64,000 nt of DNA from Phaeosaccion multiseriatum (Eukaryota; Ochrophyta, other classes). The notes under the pieces are model-generated. The model saw nothing but the letters and a program-made list of their open reading frames with translations, was not told the origin of the DNA and made no database searches. The position numbers and the translations under genes are program-made. Shown piece after piece: positions 57,206-64,000 of the stretch (position 1 is its first letter; each line of letters opens with the position of its first letter). The DNA is taken from assembly GCA_965112735.1 (NCBI GenBank), contig OZ218953.1:1302001-1366000 (forward strand), read 5' to 3'.

Positions 57206-58803
57206 TCACCCAGTGATGCTGCCCAGCAAAGCCCCCCCGTACATAAACGTCCTTCCCGTCTCCTCCAGACACTCATCCTTCTCCTCTCGGCTCCACTCCT
57301 TGGCCTGGGCGTCAATCTGCTTGCGCACGCCATCCAGCAGCTCTTTCACGTCTCCGTCCCACTTGTAAAAGTCAAGCTGCGAGGGAGAGGGCATTGGAGG
57401 GGGCAGGCAGAGAGAGAGAGAGAGAGAGAAAGGCAGTCAGTGGCTTTGCATGGGGGAGCACATCACATCGGTCAGTAGGCAACACACAGAAAATGGGTGC
57501 CGTGAAGGTCGGCACCACCACAGAGTCAACTGTAGCCAAGCAAGCGACAGAGAGAGGGATAGGCACACACGCCCACTGAGCACACGGCACAGCATGACTT
57601 ACCGTAGTTCCGTCCAGACACGCCTCGGACACTTTGCGTCCAATCATCTGCCCTCCTGCGGTGTGCGCAAAGTAGTGATTGTAGTAGTGGCACATGAAGG
57701 CAGGAATGCTCTTCTGAACGGTTTCATCGATAAAGTCGGCATAGCCCTGACCCTTGTCCGAGGGACCTGGTGCGGTGAGGCTGTAAGTCTCCTCCATCCA
57801 CTTGATGTCTTTCTCAAGTACTTGCACCCGCTCCAGGCCTGTGGAGCGGAATTGTTCGAGCTTTGGAGAGGATTTCACTCCCTGCCGTAAGGTGGTGTGT
57901 TGTGTGGTGCATCAGAAAGAGTGCGGGTATGTGCACCAACACAATGTGGGTATGCGCATCAACACAACAAAGAAGAGAGGGCAGCCAACGGGGGGTGGGG
58001 CAATGGGGCACCAGAGCAGCGGTAGAACAACAATCGCAGCGAGGAGGGAGGGAGGAGGAGGAGGAGGAGGAGGAGGAGGAGGAGGAGGAGGAGGAGGAGG
58101 AGGAGGAGGAGGAGGAGGAGGACGGGGTTCAATATGTACATCTCTCAGTCGCGATCAAGCTCAATGCGCCGACCGATTTGGCCACTCGGTTCTTAGCGAG
58201 CTCGCACAGACAATCCATCAATAGGCTCGGGCGAAGAAACAAACGCTACAGCAAAGCTTTGGTAGGAAAAGTTGTAGACACAGGTCACTCAGCCAATGTA
58301 CATGTATGGAGGAGGCCAACTTACGCACCCACACGCACCTCTTCTAAAGCGGAGTATACCACCTTACTGTCCACCAAAAATTGCAGATACCCTTCTCTGG
58401 TCGGGCTCCACTCGCTAAACTTCTTTCCCTCATTCTTCTTCTCTCCTTCCTTCGGAGCCTATGGCACACAACACACGAGAAGAGAGGACAGCCGGGTAGG
58501 CAGCCAGGCAGGAAGAGGGCAGAAAATACGATGGGAGGTGTGAGATGGATCGGAAAGGAACAGACAGCTCCAGGCTCGGAGGTGGAAGGAGTTTACGATT
58601 GTCTTTGAGGCAGTAAAACGCCAGTACGATGACGTGCTGGCCTTGCTCCCAAGCAGCTAAGAGCCCCCTCTAGTCAAGCGGCAGGCCGAAGAAACGAATA
58701 TCCCCCCTCCCCTTCCAGATCCCGTACTGACGAACCGCTGGCCGTGTAACATGGACAGACACACGCACGACGCACGCACGCACAGACACCGAGAAAAAGA
58801 GAA

Positions 58804-58870
<67 letters not shown>

Positions 58871-59898
58871 GATCCCTGGTGTGCAGCTTCATGGCCGCCC
58901 TCCTCATCTCGGTCTGCACGAAGGAGTTGCGGTCGGCCTTACCCATCCCCCCGTGGCCGCGAGGAGGCTTCTTGGCCTTGGGTGCGTCTGCTGCTGTGTC
59001 CTTCGCAGTGTCGACCTCTGTGAGTGAAGTGAGTGAGTGAGCAGGTGAGTGATGAGTGAGTGAATGAGTGAGTTGAAAGAGTTGAGTGAGTGAGGGAGTG
59101 AGTGAACGACTGAGTGAGTGAACGAGTGAGTGACTAAGTGAGTGAGAACTCGAGGAGGAGAGGGTGGTGCAGATGGGTGCGGGAGCGAGATTTTGATTTC
59201 TCTACAGTGCATTGAGACGGAATGGGATGTGTGTGTCAAGGGAAAAGAAACAAGTAACGGAAGCACCGATCGCAAGAACACATTGCGTCAACGGGAGTGG
59301 AAGAGACTTTTACAATGCGAGTGAGGAAGGTCACAACTCGGAGGCGAGAGAATGGAGAGTAGTGATGGAAGGACAGAGAAGAAGTAATCAAGTGGAAAAG
59401 AAGAGGGATAAAAGCTCCACATACCTGTGGTAGTTTCTGTCTCCAACTCAGCAGCACGGAGGAGCGTAGGGAGGACGCCCCCCCCTCGGCTCCATGAAAA
59501 CACCGCCCTGTTAAGACTGTCAGTAGGGGGGGGGGGGGGCAGAGGGGACAAGAGCAAGAAGGGGCCAGGGACAAATAGTGAAAATTAGACATTTAACCAG
59601 AGAAGAGAGGGGGCGCAAGGAGAGAAGAGCTATTTAACATAGGTTTGATTCCGTCCAAGCCGGTCGAAGCTTTTCAATATCCCCCTCAGCCTGGCTGCAT
59701 GCCCTTCTCCGTTCCCTCTCTTCCAACGCACCTGTTTCTGCTGCTACTGCAGCTGCTGGCGCTCCTTCGTACACCCCTCTCAGCTCTGCTGGCCCCCGCC
59801 GACCCTCCGCTTGGAGACAAGACATTGCCGCTGATGTGGAAAGCTGATGCGGACGACGCCAAGAGCAGCAAGGACGCCGCGGTGAGCTGGAGAGCCAT
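57206..59898 (-). CDS. HMOX/HO1: Plastid heme oxygenase (plant/cyanobacterial HO1/HY1 type)
   Basis: Opens heme to biliverdin IX-alpha, CO and iron in the plastid, feeding bilin pigment synthesis. Exons on the minus strand: 59898-59732, 59507-59425, 59017-58869, 58458-58339, 57881-57603, 57376-57206; phases close, 322 residues. The N-terminus MALQLTAASLLLLASSASAF is a signal peptide ending in ASAF (residues 17-20), the cleavage motif of bipartite targeting to red-lineage secondary plastids. The catalytic domain begins EMRRAAMKLHTRDQ (His129 is the proximal heme ligand) and continues FSEWSPTREGYLQFLVDS, FRSTGLERVQVLEKDIKWME, FMCHYYNHYFAHTAGGQMIG, FYKWDGDVKELLDGVRKQI, EWSREEKDECLEET. All family hallmarks are intact. 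It is divergent from the M50 protease gene. Confidence 0.95.
58056..58121. repeat. (GGA)n repeat in heme oxygenase intron
   Basis: About 22 perfect GGA units. On the coding strand this is a CCT run upstream of the acceptor of the exon at 57881-57603. Confidence 0.95.
58810..58868. repeat. (CA)n microsatellite at heme oxygenase donor
   Basis: A perfect CA run that ends on the splice donor of the exon at 59017-58869; on the coding strand the intron begins GTGTGTGT. Confidence 0.95.
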
Positions 59899-60347
59899 GG
59901 CGGATGGGTGAGGCGCTGAAATGCTCTTGGTGCTCCTGTACCTCCTTCTGCTACGCTGCTGCTTGCTCCTGCCTTGCCACTCCTCTCCTTGCTTCCTTTT
60001 CCTGTCTTCCTCGCGATACTGTGGGGACTCAGCCCCTTTGATGGGCTAAGAAAAAGGAGAAATGAAGCGGGGTGAACTCTCTGGAAGCGATCTGCCTCAA
60101 ATGCCTCTCTGCTAACAATTCCGGCACCCTGTCAACTCCAGCAGTCGGCGACGTAGAGTTTAGGCGGCGTAACAAGCCCTCGTGCAGGCAACCAACAAAT
60201 AGCCGCTCTTCAAATAACGCTGTCTAAAATCGGCCCTAAAATCTCTGTCAGAAAGGTGGTTCCCCCGGGGGAGGGATCACAGATGGCGCTCCCTTAGGGA
60301 TTCCTGAAGTCAACGAGGAAGGGAAGCTTTTTTTTTTTTTTCAAAGC
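59899..60347. promoter_or_regulatory. Divergent promoter of heme oxygenase and M50 protease
   Basis: A 449-bp spacer of mostly unique sequence without repeats or a gene, unlike most spacers here. It holds a C-run/G-run palindrome (TCCCCCGGGGGA near 60262) and a T-run at 60330-60341, close to the protease start. Confidence 0.4.
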
Positions 60348-63300
60348 ATGAGAATTGCTGAGTCATTTTTGGTTTTTCTTGCGCTCGCGCCATTCACAGC
60401 GTCGCTGGTCATCAACAGCACACCCATCAGCGGGAACGGGTGCCGCAGTAGTTTCGGCCCTCGCGTTTCCTTGGGGATTGGGAAGCTCCAGCAGGCATGG
60501 GGTGGCAAGAAGTATGGCAGGCTTGGTGAGGAAGAGAGGCAGGGTGGGCAGCTCGGCTGCCCGGGGCTTCGACACATTGAGCAGAAACAGCAGTAGAAGT
60601 ATTAGCAGTGACGAGGGAAGCGAATCAGTACGTAGATCCGTAGCGCCTTTGTCTGCCCTTCCTCTCCCTGGTTTGGGGGGCTTAGCCACGACGATTGGAA
60701 GCAACACAAGCGCTTAGCCGTGACCTTCGGCGAGTAGTGAGCTTCAGGAATTTCGTTTCGTTGGGGGTGAAGCTTTTTGGCTGCTCTCACTGCATATATA
60801 ACACCTCCTGTTCTCCTTTCCTTGCTCGCTCGTGCTCTACCCACAGTCATTTTCTTTCACGAGTGTGGTCATTTCTTCGCTGCTCCGCTGCAGGGAATCA
60901 AAGTAGAAGGGTTCGGGGTTTGGCCCTGCCATCTTCGAGAGGGGGCCAGGAGCGGGCGACGACGCCGCAGCCGCCTTAGCAGCAGCGGAGGAGGCCAAAG
61001 CCAAGGAGGAAGAGGCGAGGAAGGCACAGGCCAAACGCAGAGGATGGGCAGGCGCATTGTTCACATCCATCTCTCAGTCAAGGGCATCAAAGGAGGAGGT
61101 TCCTGCACCAGTGACAGCAACCGCATTAGCGGTAACAACAACAACAACAACAGCAGCAGGTACGAGGCCGCTGTGGGCTCCTCTCTCTATCTTTCTCTCT
61201 CTCCAGTGCCTCTTCCAACACTTCTGTACGACTGTCCACTTCACACTTCCCACTTCCCACTCCCGTATCAAACACCGAAAAGAACGACTGCTCTGCTTGT
61301 CCTGCGGGAGCTAGCACTGACATTTCATCTCAACTGCAGCCCCTATACCCTCTGTGTGCTGATGTCTGTTGGTGCATCCTTGCTGAACGCAGGGGGACAG
61401 AGGCTGGGGAGCAGAATCGCTTCCTTGGGAGAGGGAGTCACGCGCAGTCTAAGGGCCATCCCCTTGGGCGGTTACGTGTCTTTCCCGCCCAACTTTCTGC
61501 CCACGGGGGAGAATGGAGAACCTGGGGAAGAGCTCACGGACCCTGACTTGCTGCAGAACCGGTCCATCGCTCAGCGAGCTGCAGTGATTGGGGCGGGGGT
61601 AGTGGCCAATCTAGTGCTCGCCTTCCTCTTGTTCAGCTGGACGATCCAGACCAACGGCTTGACTAAGCCCGAGTTTCAACCAGGGGTGAAGCTGACACAT
61701 ATCATGGACCGCTCGGGAGGCGCTGCCATGGCGGGGCTGCAGGAAGGGGACGTGTTTCTGGCCGCCGTGGACGGAGTGAAGCTTGAGAAAGGTGGGTGGA
61801 TGGGTGGGGTTATGGGTGCCGTGAGGAGCAAGGGAGCGAGGGGAAGAGGGTCGTGAGGGAGGCAAGGAGGGAGGCTGGGAGGCAGGCAGGGAGGGAGGGA
61901 GGGAGGGGAAGAAGGAAGGCAGACATGTAGGTAGAAAGGGAGACGGGCTCTATCTCACAGAGGCACATGATAGGCGCCTGGGTAAAAAGACGAGAGAGGG
62001 CGAGAGAGCGGTCTATCAAGCATCACCACAGCATACTTCATGTTGCCCTCCGGAGTGCTCCTCTTTCACCCCGCACCCCCGCCCCGTGTCGGTGCATTCA
62101 TCCGCCTCTGTAGCCTCTCACCCTCCCGAATGATCTTGTGCTCTGTCTCTATCTATCTCGCTCTATCTATCTATCTCTCTGCTCATATCTCTTTCCTTCC
62201 CCTCTCTCCATCTCTCTGCAGGTTGTGACTCCTTGGAGTACGCTGTCACCTCAATTTGAGGCTCGAACGGTTCCCCCGTCAAGGTCGACGTCTTGAGAGC
62301 TGGCACCAAATCCACAAAGGTGCACGCATGTGCATGCATACACGCACTGAGCTCCACACTCCTCCGCCTTGTCCTTTCTCTGCCTATCGAAACCTTGTCC
62401 TGTCTTTGCCTTTCTCTGCATCTTGCAGGTGTCTTGACTGTCCCTTGCTTGCCTTTTCCCACGTCTGTGTATGTCGGTGTCTCCCGTCCGTGCTCAGCCT
62501 CTTTCTCATATCAAAGCGTGAAGCCTCTACGGATCTGTCTGTGCGGCCGCCTCGGGTTCCCCTTCCTTCCTCCCTCCCTCCCTCCCTCCCTCCCTCACTC
62601 ACTTACTCACTCCCTTTGTCTCTCCGAACTTGAAACCAGTCTGCATCACACATACCTCCCTCCATCAATTTGCGGAGACCCTCAGACCCTCAGACACAGA
62701 CCCTCCCTCCCCTCCCTCGCCCGCCCTCCACCCCCTCTCTCCCTCTCTCTTTCCCTAGCCTTTGCGTTTCTGATAAGTAAGGTGGTGCAGCTGAAGAAGC
62801 TGGAGAGCAACCCCAGCTACTACAGCATGGGTGTGCAGCTGTCCGCCAACATGCATGGCGTGAAGCGTGTCATCCCCTCCAGCCCCGTTGAGACCGTTCA
62901 GTTGGCAGCGGCAGAGACTTCTACGGTCATCAGAGACACCACCAGGGGGCTCTCACAGGTGGGGTGGGCGGCCATGGTGTGGTGTGTTTTGCTTCCCCTT
63001 CAAATCAGTTCATGTCCTTTCCTTCTCCATCCAATAGCGCTCCGACCCCCCCCCCCCCCTGAATCGATGTATCTATCGATCCATGATGCCACACGCTGAT
63101 CATTTTGTGTGGGTGTGGTCAAAGAATGGTGGGGGTGTGGTCCCACGATTGTATTTCCGGTGCCTTACGATACCTGCCTCCTCGCCGCCGCTCCATCCCT
63201 CCCTCCCTCCCTCCCTCCCTCCCTCCCTCCCTGCTTCTCACGCAGCTTCTCAGAGGCTCCGGCGGTCTCGGACAAGTGCAAGGCCCTGTGGGCGTAGTGA

Positions 63301-63720
63301 AGACAGGAGGAGAAATGGCGAGGGATGGAGGCGCTCGGTCGCTGCTGCCCTTTGCGGCCGTCATCTCCATCAACTTGGCCGTGGTCAATGCACTGCCCTT
63401 CCCTGGGCTGGATGGGGGGCAAATGGCCTTCCTGCTACTCGAGCTCGTGCAGGTACGCGCGCGTGTGTGTGGGTGGGTGTGTGCCTGTGCGCGTGCGTGT
63501 GGGTGTGGGTGTGAGTGGGTGGATCGGTGGGTGGGCGGGTCGGTGGGTGAGCGTGTGTGTTCGGAGGAGTTGTCAGGTAAAGGCAGAGAGGTCATCGGTC
63601 GCTTGACATATTGCTGATTTGGCAGGGCGCAGCTCTCTTGATCGCGGAGTGGCGGCCACAATTAACGGCGTGGCCTTCCTGCTGCTGCTTGCCCTGGGCA
63701 TATATATTATATATATATAG
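60348..63720 (+). pseudogene. ARASP-like: M50 site-2-type metalloprotease (ARASP/RseP-like), reading frame disrupted
   Basis: Membrane-embedded zinc protease of the plastid/cyanobacterial RseP group. Recognisable parts: a signal-like start (MRIAESFLVFLALAPFTASL, 60348-60525); an exon from 60847 with the zinc motif FFHECGHFFAAPLQGIKV; 61393-61791 with RSLRAIPLGGYVSFP, AAVIGAGVVANLVLAFLL and a PDZ-like MAGLQEGDVFLAAVDGV; 62222-62319; 62782-62958 (YYSMGVQLSANMHGVKRV); 63246-63452 with SINLAVVNALPFPGLDGGQM, carrying the second zinc/NPxPxxDG-like motif; and a last exon from about 63626 ending at TAG 63718-63720. The frame breaks in three places: after VEGFG near 60915-60918 (next conserved block FGPAIFE is in another frame), an in-frame TGA at 62257-62259, and a phase mismatch into the last exon. 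It may be a pseudogene or hit by sequence errors. The first TM helix is also not clearly covered. Confidence 0.7.
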
Positions 63721-64000
63721 TGGTGACATTCTGCTCCAAAAATAAATCCATCTTGTCAGTAGTAAAACAAACAAAAAGCCCTTGAAGGGTATCGCATAAA
63801 CTACACGTCCCGAACTCACGTTACCTTACGGGGGACAGCAATGTGGTGGGGGGGGGGGTGGAGGGAGAGGATCTCGCCACGGACACACACACAGAGACAC
63901 ACATATACACACACACACACACAGACACACACAAAAGAGAGAAAGAGGGCTTGCAGCAACCGAGGTGAGGGTGCCTCGGTCGATGTTGAGTTGAGACAAG
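63721..64000. other. 3' flank of M50 gene and window edge
   Basis: AATAAATCC near 63741 may serve as a polyadenylation signal. The rest has a G-run (63848-63858) and CA repeats; no gene is seen. Confidence 0.45.

Noticed and set aside
1-64000. tRNA, rRNA or riboswitch genes
   Set aside because: None seen by eye on either strand; a tRNAscan/Rfam search was not possible.

Overview
The window is a piece of a GC-rich, intron-rich nuclear genome from a flagellated alga with a secondary (red-lineage) plastid, most likely an ochrophyte stramenopile. The reasons are: GT-AG introns in nearly every gene; a cilium-specific gene (CFAP57); a plastid-type heme oxygenase whose signal peptide ends in the ASAF motif of bipartite plastid targeting; a cyanobacterial-derived DUF760 plastid protein with a signal peptide plus transit-like presequence; and an ARASP/RseP-type plastid M50 protease gene. 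No species can be named from this sequence alone.

Layout, left to right: importin-7/8-type karyopherin (-, C-terminal end cut by the window, 5336 to 1); CFAP57 (+, 5962-16958, 22 exons); a giant RING-like/LRR protein (-, 26488-17638, 4 exons); DUF760 plastid protein (+, 26756-30059, 6 exons); NADPH-cytochrome P450 reductase (-, 33644-30867, 3 exons); COG complex subunit 1 (+, 33961-40826, 7 exons, with an EF-hand); a small DUF6787-like membrane protein (+, 41161-42898, 5 exons); TSTD2/TrhO-like rhodanese (-, 46579-43511, 6 exons including a 16-nt microexon); eIF2D (+, 46884-51068, 7 exons); a MITE-like element carrying a nested palindrome (51332-51848); an ER-lumenal torsin/LAP1-like degenerate AAA+ membrane protein (+, 51965-54476, 5 exons); a single-TM protein sharing its C-terminal domain (+, 55541-56218); plastid heme oxygenase (-, 59898-57206, 6 exons); and an M50 site-2-type protease gene with several lesions (+, 60348-63720). 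Apart from the last, the splice models close in phase from start to stop.

The genes mostly alternate in divergent and convergent pairs, so several short spacers probably act as bidirectional promoters. There is no operon-like pathway logic: nuclear transport, cilia, Golgi trafficking, translation, tRNA modification, heme/bilin metabolism and plastid proteostasis are mixed.

The most distinctive feature is intron architecture. Introns are filled with tandem repeats that start at the 5' splice site as G/T-rich repeats (GTGA, GGGA, GTGT, GTCA) and end next to the 3' splice site as C-rich repeats (CCCT, CATC, CACT). Two short motifs are dispersed at many sites: a 13-mer, GTTGGTGATACAG, embedded in CAG repeats in exons and introns; and a motif CCATCCACTGCCATCC placed mostly near 3' splice sites.
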